Below are positions 45,134 to 52,965 of a stretch of DNA of 54,708 bases, one piece after another. Below the pieces are notes generated by a model. That model worked only from the letters and a program-made list of their open reading frames with translations, was not told the DNA's origin and did not search any database. Both the position numbers and the translations under genes were made by a program. Origin of the DNA: CAZWVI01 sp964637165 (GTDB taxonomy: Bacteria > Planctomycetota > UBA1135); NCBI GenBank assembly GCA_964637165.1, contig CAZWVI010000018.1, positions 1 through 54,708 on the forward strand. Reading direction: 5' to 3'. The number at the start of each line of letters is the position of its first letter. Position 1 is the first letter of the stretch.

Positions 45134-47368
45134 CTAGAACAAGCGTGAAACAAAAACTTCAAGGCCGATTACGTCGAAATCATCACGATCGGACTCAATG
45201 CCATCATACAGCCACCAATTGGCGATTAGGCCGACTTCGGTCATTGGATTCCAAGCTTTGGTAAAGGCAAAATAACTTGAGCTCAAATCAGAAGTGTTAT
45301 CGCCAAGCACTTCAATTAGATCCAATCCAGCGCGGACCTTAAGACTTGAGCTTAATTGAGTTGCGGCTGAAGCGTGCCAGGTAAATGTGCGACCATTAAA
45401 CATAACTATCCATGGCGAAGGCATTGGGGTGTTGGCAATACTGCTTAGCTCTGAAGCGTATGAACTCCAGCTAGCTCCAGCGCGCGCGCTCAATGAAGCA
45501 CCGTCCTCCCAGGTGGCGAATAGGTGCGCACGTTGTAGTTCAGAGAAATCATCTCCAATGGCATAACGCACGTCTGAGCGAGACCAAGCACTATCAAAGC
45601 CTAATGCTGAAGAGCCTTGCCAACGCACGCCGATTTGATTGCGCTGGCGAGAATCAGCACTGATTACAGTGAACGGGTCAGCAGTTACAAATGCGCGTGA
45701 ATTCGCTCGTAGGCTCCAACCGTTTAGTTCTTTTGTACGCAGTCCAAACAGCAGGCCGCGGTCCCGGGGTGAGCCAGATGAAGAGCCATCAACACGTAGG
45801 CGTTCAGCGCGCAAACCAAAACCGACATCCATACTCAGCCAATCGGCGAACTTGGTACGCGCCAATGCCTCAACGTCAATACCGCTCAAACTATTGTCAA
45901 GTTCGGCAAGTTGATCAACAGAGTTGGCCCCCGGATCAGGGTTTAGTGCTTCGCTAAATGGAATAGTTGCATCCTCACTTTCGCGGCGAATGCGGACGCG
46001 CAAGTCGGCCACAATCTTTTCGCTAAATTGCCACCAGGCGCTTGATTCAAAGCGTAGATAACGGCCACGAAGCTGGCCGTCGGCACTTAGGCTACCGCTG
46101 TAAGGGCCGCCAACAGCGAGTTCACCGCCACTTTCACCTTCAACCTGGTAACTGCGACTTGCATAACTGGTAAACAACTCATTGCCCCAGTGCACGTCAT
46201 CACCCAATTTCGTATTAGCCGACAACAGTAAGCTCGGATTCAATCCGCTTGATTGACTGCGCAAGTTCTCGAAATCATCTTGACCAACTGCGGCATTAAA
46301 TTGAGCGAACTCGCGGCGATCGTTTTCTTTCCACCAACGCAAGCTTGGATGGATTGTGAACTGCCAATTACCGAGTTCACTTTTCCAATCAGCAAATATG
46401 TTGTCGATGCTTTCACTCCGTTCACCGCTAGCATTGTTGAACAGTGCATTTGAAGGTGGGCGATAACGTGTGCCACTGCTAGTCGAGTCGCGTTCAAACC
46501 GCTGCCAGCCAAATTTAACTTCGGCCAAGTCACCGTCAAGTGTTTGCCAATTCAATTCGTAACTATCACGTTTAGTAAACATGTCGTGCAGTTCCGAATC
46601 TGGGTTAAACAAAGCTTCGAATCGCCTCCAACTAAAGGAACTTTCGAAACTATCAACCTGCTGCCAACTAACTCGCAGGTTTTGGGTCGATTCACCATAT
46701 CCGCGGGCTTCTAATTTCAACTGTGAGCCATCGGACAATTCAGTTTCTAGCCCTAGTTCGCGGATTAGGATTCCGTCACCTAATTGGATATTGGTATCAA
46801 ATCCGGGGTTGGCACCATCCAAAAATCGGTAGCCAAGACTAATCCCGCCTCGCACCGGAAATTCGGCAACTTGCTTTTTGAAATCGCGCGCAACTCCAGC
46901 TTGGTGAGAAAACTTAATTGGCGATTGGGTGGCCAGCTTCTGACTTAATTCGTGAAAGTCATGACAACTAATACAAACTGGCCGCTGCTGCCAGTCCACT
47001 TTACGGTGTTGATTCATGAACTTATCAGTACGCACCTGGTGGCAATCCACACACAGATTATTGGCTTGTGAACCCGAAAAATTTCGCGGGTGAGGAGCGG
47101 CAACTTTGCCCAAAGATTCAACGTGCTGTTGGTCGGCATTCTCGTGGCAATCTAAGCATTGCAAATCGACTTGGCCATGCACACCATCTTTAAAAAGTTG
47201 GTGTCGTTGCCGGTGACATAACTCACAAGCGACGTCGCCTTGCAGTTTGAAGGTCGCCTGCTGAGAGTCGCTGCGGGTTGGCAAAGCGGCGAACACAACG
47301 CCAACCATTGACGCCAATCCAAGAATGGACACGGTGCCAAAAATTTGTGGAAGAAATTTTTTGCTCAA
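45134..47368 (-). CDS. Tetraheme cytochrome fused to an outer-membrane beta-barrel
   Basis: A 744-residue exported protein. After a signal peptide (to about 28, VVFAALP), four CxxCH motifs start at C48, C71, C106 and C132 (CELCH, CLDCH, CVDCH, CISCH). From about 173 to the end the sequence alternates amphipathic strands with polar turns, has many Trp/Tyr/Arg strand residues, and ends VFVSRLF with a C-terminal Phe, as outer-membrane barrels do. There are no cysteines after the heme region. Separate MtrB/OmbB porins lack hemes, and Cyc2 fusions have one; four is unusual. Start is TTG 47368 in a TTGA overlap with the previous gene. Likely the outer-membrane part of an electron conduit. Confidence 0.8.
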   Translation of the reverse strand: MSKKFLPQIFGTVSILGLASMVGVVFAALPTRSDSQQATFKLQGDVACELCHRQRHQLFKDGVHGQVDLQCLDCHENADQQHVESLGKVAAPHPRNFSGSQANNLCVDCHQVRTDKFMNQHRKVDWQQRPVCISCHDFHELSQKLATQSPIKFSHQAGVARDFKKQVAEFPVRGGISLGYRFLDGANPGFDTNIQLGDGILIRELGLETELSDGSQLKLEARGYGESTQNLRVSWQQVDSFESSFSWRRFEALFNPDSELHDMFTKRDSYELNWQTLDGDLAEVKFGWQRFERDSTSSGTRYRPPSNALFNNASGERSESIDNIFADWKSELGNWQFTIHPSLRWWKENDRREFAQFNAAVGQDDFENLRSQSSGLNPSLLLSANTKLGDDVHWGNELFTSYASRSYQVEGESGGELAVGGPYSGSLSADGQLRGRYLRFESSAWWQFSEKIVADLRVRIRRESEDATIPFSEALNPDPGANSVDQLAELDNSLSGIDVEALARTKFADWLSMDVGFGLRAERLRVDGSSSGSPRDRGLLFGLRTKELNGWSLRANSRAFVTADPFTVISADSRQRNQIGVRWQGSSALGFDSAWSRSDVRYAIGDDFSELQRAHLFATWEDGASLSARAGASWSSYASELSSIANTPMPSPWIVMFNGRTFTWHASAATQLSSSLKVRAGLDLIEVLGDNTSDLSSSYFAFTKAWNPMTEVGLIANWWLYDGIESDRDDFDVIGLEVFVSRLF

Positions 47369-48612
47369 CGGAAGAAAGTGCGGTCCAGATGCGAACCGTG
47401 AATTTCGGTGTGACAGTCAAGACAGTTTTGGAAAACAGAAAAGCCTTGCAGGTTATGATTTATGGGTGTGTCGGCATGACACTCTAAACACAAATTACGG
47501 ATTGGTGTTTGTTTCAACAGGCGGCGATTTGGCGAGCCGTGCCCAGCATGGCAAGCACCGCAACCATCAAAGCGGTCGGCCTCGTGTTCGTAGGCGAAGG
47601 GGCCGGCAAACTGTTGGTGGCAAGCTTCACATTCGCTTTGGATTTGGCGGGCGCTGAAAAGGCCATCGCCAGAGTGCACGTCGTGGCAAGAGCTGCAGGC
47701 GATTTCATCTTCGCCAATCGGATGATGGCTTGGCAACATAAATTCGGCGGCGGCGGAAGGGTGACAGCTAGCGCACAATTCAATTTCATTTGCCGCAACT
47801 GAACGACCTGCTCGCTCCAGTACTTGATGGCAGTCCAAACAATTAAGGCCGGCGGCCGCGTGATCGCCCGTTTGCCAGTTATGCAAGTCGCTGTCACTTT
47901 GATGGCAGTCAATGCACATGTTTTGATATTGCTCTTCTGTGGGATTAGTAATGCTGCCCGGCGCGCCACCAGAATAAAGATGTTCTTCACCACCACTGTG
48001 GCAGGCACCACAGTCATCGACCAAACTGGCGTGTTTGGATGATAAATGGACTTGCATCGCATCGGCATGACACGACCCACAATCACTAACGGTATAAGGC
48101 CCGTCTTCTGCCGGGAAAGCTTGAATGCTGTAAGGGTGAATTGCGTGGCACCATGAGCAGTTATTGGTCGCCGCGCCAGCATGAGTTCCCGCGGCATCAA
48201 GGGCGCGCAAATCTTCAAAGTGACAACGTGCGCAGCGTTCAGCCACCGCGGTGGTGGTCATTCTTTCAAAGGAATCGATTTGCTTTGATGAATCTGCTGC
48301 AATGTGATTTGCCGCCGGGCCGTGGCAAGCTTCACATCCCCAACCGTCAGCACCGACATCAAGCAAGTCATGGTGGGCGGCATCGGCAAAGTCAGCAACT
48401 TCTTCAGCATGGCATTCGATGCATGAATCAATTCCCGTCCATTCACCACGATGCGACCATTTCTCTGGCAAATCACCCATGCGACCTTGCGACCAACTCA
48501 CGTGCTGGTTTGAGCGGGCGACCTCAATACTGGTGCAAGAGACCAACCACATACCAAAAGCGGTAAGGGTCGCTGCACCCAAAGCAGTTAAGACTGCACG
48601 TTTATCAATCAA
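47365..48612 (-). CDS. Fourteen-heme c-type cytochrome, DmsE/MtrA-like
   Basis: A 415-residue multiheme cytochrome with 14 CxxCH motifs (first Cys at 64, 93, 127, 152, 178, 201, 233, 258, 280, 306, 328, 351, 375, 397). The C-terminal third, with CSSCHDVHSGDGL, GPFAYEHEADRFDGCGACHA and GHGSPN, is the recognised DmsE/MtrA decaheme signature; four additional motifs lie ahead of it. The N-terminus has a signal with MWLVSCTS, a possible lipobox (C26), so it may be membrane-anchored and not freely soluble like MtrA. Start is TTG 48612, overlapping the previous stop (TTGA). Expected to sit on the periplasmic side of, or inside, the barrel. Confidence 0.85.
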   Translation of the reverse strand: MIDKRAVLTALGAATLTAFGMWLVSCTSIEVARSNQHVSWSQGRMGDLPEKWSHRGEWTGIDSCIECHAEEVADFADAAHHDLLDVGADGWGCEACHGPAANHIAADSSKQIDSFERMTTTAVAERCARCHFEDLRALDAAGTHAGAATNNCSWCHAIHPYSIQAFPAEDGPYTVSDCGSCHADAMQVHLSSKHASLVDDCGACHSGGEEHLYSGGAPGSITNPTEEQYQNMCIDCHQSDSDLHNWQTGDHAAAGLNCLDCHQVLERAGRSVAANEIELCASCHPSAAAEFMLPSHHPIGEDEIACSSCHDVHSGDGLFSARQIQSECEACHQQFAGPFAYEHEADRFDGCGACHAGHGSPNRRLLKQTPIRNLCLECHADTPINHNLQGFSVFQNCLDCHTEIHGSHLDRTFFR

Positions 48613-51563
48613 AAGTCAACTCCGAGAATCCGTTCCATTTCTTCACGATTAAGAGGGCGTGCGCCGTCGTGAGAAGTGTCCTTAATTTGAACACCATCCT
48701 CGTCGACGTAACGATCTAGCTGTACTCTTTCTACCACAATTCCGCGTACTACTTTAACGTCGATGCGTCCTGCAGTCACGGGGTGGCGGATGTCGGAGAA
48801 ATCAATCACTGCTGTACCACCCTGGCCAATGCCGGCAAAGGCATAGAGCATGTTGTAGGGAGGTTCGAAGGCATTACACACCGCCACATCGTAAACCGGC
48901 AGTGGTGAAACTTTCTTAGTGATTAGAATTGGATTTTCGGGATCGCCAATGGAGAAGACTTTTAGTCCACCGAAACCATCGGCCAACCATAAGTATTCAT
49001 GCTCCATTGAAGCGGTGTTCTCATCGCCTAAGTCGTAGTGCGATTTACAGAACACAGTCTGAGCGTCAGTGCTAGGAATAACTGTTAGCACTTGGGGGCT
49101 GGCCGGATCGTTTAGATCGACAGCACAAAGTCCATTCACGCCATCTGCAACCCAGGCCACCATGCGAAATTCTTTGGTACCGCTTTCTGGAGGGTCTGAG
49201 TAGTGCGAGAACGGAAAGATGTCATTAGTATCGCAACTGGCCTGACCGCCTTGAAGGTCTAGTTGTGAAAGTAGGGCAGGATTCAAGCGATCGCGGACAT
49301 CGATTATTTTTAGACCTGCGGGACCGTCGGCAACTAGCAAGTTGACACCGTGAATCGCCAAGGCACGAGCTTCAGTGGTGGCCAAACTCGAAAGCAGAAC
49401 TGGGGTGGACGGGTCGGTGATGTCAAAGATAGAGATTCCATTGGCACCATGGGCAGCGTATAGAGTGTCACCAGCGATTACTAAATCGCGTGGGTCACTG
49501 AGTGGCAAGGTGGCATGAATGTAAGGGGCAGTTGGGTCTGAACAGTTAATCACCACTAAGCCTTGCAGGAAGTCACCAACAAAAGCCCAATCGGTGACCC
49601 CATGGATTGGGTCAGTATCTACGGCGATGGCGCGCGGCATTGGCAAGGCCACCGAACCGAGCACCCCTGCGCTATCGCGATTTCCACCATCTGGACCTTT
49701 GGGACTACCGGAGCCGCCAGAGCCGAAGTCGGCGCCGCGGTCAACCACCGAGAATGAGCCTGCCGGCGAAGTTAGAACGTAAAGATGGCGGCGGGCCAAG
49801 TTGTAACTTTCAGTGCCTGTTCCGAGCGCTGCGGGGTTGCGGTGACATTCAACACAACCACGCGGTGTGTCGCGAATGGTGTGCGGCTGTTCAGGGTTTA
49901 ACGACAAGCCACTTAAACCACTACCACTAACCGGAAGCACCTGTTCCAAAATGAATTCATCATTGGCGTCTTCGACGTTGGTGATAACTTGGCAACCCGT
50001 CAAGTATGGCGCGATTTTTCCTTCTGAATTCCAACCCATTTGGAAATTCTTCCAATTCATGAAGTACTTGTCACCAGTTTCAACATGGCCTTGAGTTTCA
50101 GCACCTTCAATGAAGTCAAGTTGAGTATCGTCGAGGTCACGATAGAAATGACAGCCATAGCAATTGTTTTGCCAAGCTGCGTGACACGCATAACATTCAA
50201 GCCCACCATCTTCTTTTATGTGGTCGGTGTTCATCGCCGCAGCGGCGTTTGAGTTGTAAGAGATGCTACTTGGATCAACGATGTTTTTAACTTGTGGAAC
50301 AACATGCTCAATGCCGTCAACCTTGCCAGTTAAAATCATTACATCGTTTTCCCAACGCAAATTGTCGTGCACAATTCCGCGCTCAGTTTCCATTGAACCG
50401 AACTCGCCGGGAGTTCCGTGACAGTCGGTGCACTCAACTTGAGTGGACTGATCCATGTGTCCATAAATGTTGCCATCACCCATGATTTCTTCACGCACGT
50501 GGCAGTCGATGCAATGCATACCACGTTCGTAGTGAATATCCGGTGGGCACAATTCGGCATTTTCGATGTGATATCCGCCATACAGGACTTCATCGCTAAT
50601 CCCCTCGAAACCGGGTCCTTTAGGGGTATTAGGCGGCAATTGAGCTAGTCCTTGGAAGGACAAACCAATGCGTGCGCCGCGCGTGTGGCAGTGGGCGCAT
50701 TGATCACTATCAATTCGTTTAGTGATCTTGTGCATGATTGGGTGACCAACCTCGGTTTTATCAATTGTTGGGTCGGCGGTACGCGACAGACCATCGTTGG
50801 CATAGAGGAAGTGGCATGCGGCACATCCTTCGGAACGGTATTTACCTTCCTGACCTGTAACGCCACGATCACCAATGCCACGCGACCATAGGTGGCAAAC
50901 TGTGCAAAGTTTTCGCGGGACATCTCCGTAATGACGTTGCACTGAATTTTCCGGCCAGGCATCGTCCTCTCCGGGCACCTGAATAACCGATGGCAAGGCA
51001 CCGCGTTCAATTGGGATATCACCGTCAAGGTCAGCGACTGGCATGACCCCCCATTCAGCTTGGCGGGTTTCAACCAAACCTTGTTGGTACGCGCCGCCAA
51101 CTAAGTGACCAGTTGTGGTTGCCATTAATGACTTCATAACATCATCGGCGTAGCTTGCGTGACAGGCGGTGCCAAGACCTTGGCCACTTTGACCACAGGT
51201 AGATTTCACCACGCGCAAGTTTGATGGGTTTATGAAGCGTAGGTATTCAGAGTCGAAATAATCAAGTGGCAGCACCGTGCCGTCACGAGGAATTTCGGCG
51301 AGTGCCAAGACGTGAGCTTCTTCTTTAGTCGTCGCCTCGGGATTGCCGCCGTGGCATTGCGCACAACCCAGGGTGAACTTTTCGTGGGCAATTTCGATGC
51401 CGGTATGGCACACGATGCAGTTGCCAGTGGCGGCACCGGCCGCAGCACTAGCGGAACTTGAGGAGTTTGAATCTCCGCCTCCGCGACATCCAGATAAACC
51501 GAAGGTCATAATCAGCAAGGCACAGCTTGCTGAAAGAAAAAGAAAGAGTCGATTAGTTTGCAT
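48609..51563 (-). CDS. Multiheme cytochrome lipoprotein with C-terminal LVIVD propeller
   Basis: A 984-residue lipoprotein (lipobox FGLSGC, C26) with a Ser/Ala/Gly spacer. Ten CxxCH motifs begin at C49, C67, C220, C247, C289, C351, C378, C457, C468 and C570; an eleventh, TCGQSGQGLGTACH (C123-C134-H135), is a CX10CH site. Residues about 600-950 form LVIVD-type blades (VVINCSDPTAPYI, ISIFDITDPSTPVL, LKIIDVRDRLNPALL, LKVFSIGDPENPILI), the same fold as the choice-of-anchor B protein at 25110. As a large lipid-anchored cytochrome upstream of an MtrA-like and a porin gene it occupies the place of MtrC or OmcB. Surface exposure is inferred from this position. Confidence 0.82.
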   Translation of the reverse strand: MQTNRLFLFLSASCALLIMTFGLSGCRGGGDSNSSSSASAAAGAATGNCIVCHTGIEIAHEKFTLGCAQCHGGNPEATTKEEAHVLALAEIPRDGTVLPLDYFDSEYLRFINPSNLRVVKSTCGQSGQGLGTACHASYADDVMKSLMATTTGHLVGGAYQQGLVETRQAEWGVMPVADLDGDIPIERGALPSVIQVPGEDDAWPENSVQRHYGDVPRKLCTVCHLWSRGIGDRGVTGQEGKYRSEGCAACHFLYANDGLSRTADPTIDKTEVGHPIMHKITKRIDSDQCAHCHTRGARIGLSFQGLAQLPPNTPKGPGFEGISDEVLYGGYHIENAELCPPDIHYERGMHCIDCHVREEIMGDGNIYGHMDQSTQVECTDCHGTPGEFGSMETERGIVHDNLRWENDVMILTGKVDGIEHVVPQVKNIVDPSSISYNSNAAAAMNTDHIKEDGGLECYACHAAWQNNCYGCHFYRDLDDTQLDFIEGAETQGHVETGDKYFMNWKNFQMGWNSEGKIAPYLTGCQVITNVEDANDEFILEQVLPVSGSGLSGLSLNPEQPHTIRDTPRGCVECHRNPAALGTGTESYNLARRHLYVLTSPAGSFSVVDRGADFGSGGSGSPKGPDGGNRDSAGVLGSVALPMPRAIAVDTDPIHGVTDWAFVGDFLQGLVVINCSDPTAPYIHATLPLSDPRDLVIAGDTLYAAHGANGISIFDITDPSTPVLLSSLATTEARALAIHGVNLLVADGPAGLKIIDVRDRLNPALLSQLDLQGGQASCDTNDIFPFSHYSDPPESGTKEFRMVAWVADGVNGLCAVDLNDPASPQVLTVIPSTDAQTVFCKSHYDLGDENTASMEHEYLWLADGFGGLKVFSIGDPENPILITKKVSPLPVYDVAVCNAFEPPYNMLYAFAGIGQGGTAVIDFSDIRHPVTAGRIDVKVVRGIVVERVQLDRYVDEDGVQIKDTSHDGARPLNREEMERILGVDF

Positions 51564-51679
51564 TTTGCGCCGAAGCTTTGTGGGTCTTAACTGGGTGGCG
51601 GCGACAGTCTTTTGGTAACTTCTAGGTTAACTGAGAACGGAGGATGTGGGCAGCCAATTTGACCACTACTGGGGCTTAT

Positions 51680-52894
51680 TTAGGAAATAAGGAATCCCTG
51701 TTTAGCGAGTGTTTTTGCGGCTTCCAGGCCGCGCTCTTGCTGATGGTAAAGGGTTGCCAGAGGCTGCCCCTTAGTGACTTTATCGTCCTTTTTTGCGAGT
51801 AACTTTATGCCAACCCCAGGGTGAATTTCCTCCCCAGCCATTGAACGACCTGCACCAAGACGAAAGGCCGCCAAGCCCAGATCTCCGGCATCAACATTTG
51901 ATATAACTCCTGACCGGGAAGCTAGATAGGTATATTCGCCACGATTAGCGCCGAGCAAAGGGGCGTCTGGGTCGCCGTCGTGGCAGCGCACCATAGTGCA
52001 CCATTTTTCAAAGGCGGAACCGTCATTTAGGACTCTGACTGCATCCGTTGGGTCACCTGAGAGTTTGCAAACCAACTGACGGAGTTCGGGGTCGCCATCC
52101 CCCATTAAAGTTGCCACAGCTTCTTCGACCTCCAAGGAATTGCCGATGGTGGCTCCGAGCGGCTGAGACATATCTGTTATGTGGGCACTGGTTTTTACTC
52201 CAGCACCATTGCCGACGCGGACCAGTGATTCAGCCAAAGCTTCAGCATCTTTGCGGGTCTTCATGAATGCACCGCAACCGCATTTAACGTCTAGAACCAA
52301 GCTTTCAATTCCCTCAACCAATTTTTTGGAAAGGATACTGGCGGTGATTAGTGGAATCGATGGAACAGTTTGGGTTTCGTCGCGGAGTGCGTAAAGAATG
52401 CGGTCGGCTGGGGCGACTTCGCTGGTTTGGCCATTAATAAAACAACCTGCTTGCTGAAGACATGTAGTCAGTTGTTGTTGATTTAAGTCGGTGCGGTAGC
52501 CTGGGATTGCTTCTAACTTATCGAGGGTTCCACCGGTTATTCCAAGCCCGCGGCCGGAAAGCATCGGCACTTTGAATCCCATTGCCGCCCATACTGGCGC
52601 CAAGACTAATGAGACTTTATCGCCGACGCCGCCGGTTGAATGCTTGTCGATGAATGGACCGGCGATATTTGACCAACTGAGGCACTCTCCGGAATCGCGC
52701 ATGGCAATTGTCAGGGCGACGGTTTCGGCCTCGGTCATACCGTTTAGGTAAACGAAGGCTAGCCAGGCTGCAGCTTGTGGTCGAGTAACCGAACCATTAA
52801 CAACACCTTCGACGAAGGCACTTATCTCCTCGGCGCTTTGTTCGCAGCCGTCGCGACGGGCATCTAGTAGTGAATCGATGGGGAATGTTTCCAC
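51680..52894 (-). CDS. deoA: Thymidine/pyrimidine-nucleoside phosphorylase
   Basis: Splits thymidine or uridine with phosphate to the base and (deoxy)ribose 1-phosphate for nucleoside salvage. KHSTGGVGDKVSL (phosphate loop), LSGRGLGITGGTLDKLEAIP and LVLDVKCGCGAFMKT are complete, and the C-terminal domain has the AGRSMAGEEIHPGVGI pattern. The protein has 404 residues, about 30 fewer than E. coli DeoA (440) or PyNP (433), the deficit being mainly in the C-terminal domain. Thymidine versus uridine preference is not readable. No neighbouring salvage genes are seen. Confidence 0.93.
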   Translation of the reverse strand: METFPIDSLLDARRDGCEQSAEEISAFVEGVVNGSVTRPQAAAWLAFVYLNGMTEAETVALTIAMRDSGECLSWSNIAGPFIDKHSTGGVGDKVSLVLAPVWAAMGFKVPMLSGRGLGITGGTLDKLEAIPGYRTDLNQQQLTTCLQQAGCFINGQTSEVAPADRILYALRDETQTVPSIPLITASILSKKLVEGIESLVLDVKCGCGAFMKTRKDAEALAESLVRVGNGAGVKTSAHITDMSQPLGATIGNSLEVEEAVATLMGDGDPELRQLVCKLSGDPTDAVRVLNDGSAFEKWCTMVRCHDGDPDAPLLGANRGEYTYLASRSGVISNVDAGDLGLAAFRLGAGRSMAGEEIHPGVGIKLLAKKDDKVTKGQPLATLYHQQERGLEAAKTLAKQGFLIS

Positions 52895-52950
52895 GACAGA
52901 AATCTTAAGGATAAGACAAATCTACGGTGCCACTTTTTACAGGTTTGCCT

Positions 52951-52956
52951 TTACAA
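52951..52956 (+). promoter_or_regulatory. Possible -10 box for a leaderless ettA transcript
   Basis: TACAAT ends 9 bases before ATG 52966, so the transcript would start at about the initiation codon. No good -35 or Shine-Dalgarno sequence is visible. Confidence 0.35.
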
Positions 52957-52965
52957 TACGTGAAA

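Noticed and set aside
47514..48218. Long open frame (234 codons) on the minus strand
   Set aside because: It is the alternate frame of the 14-heme cytochrome; the true frame has 14 regularly spaced CxxCH motifs and a signal peptide.
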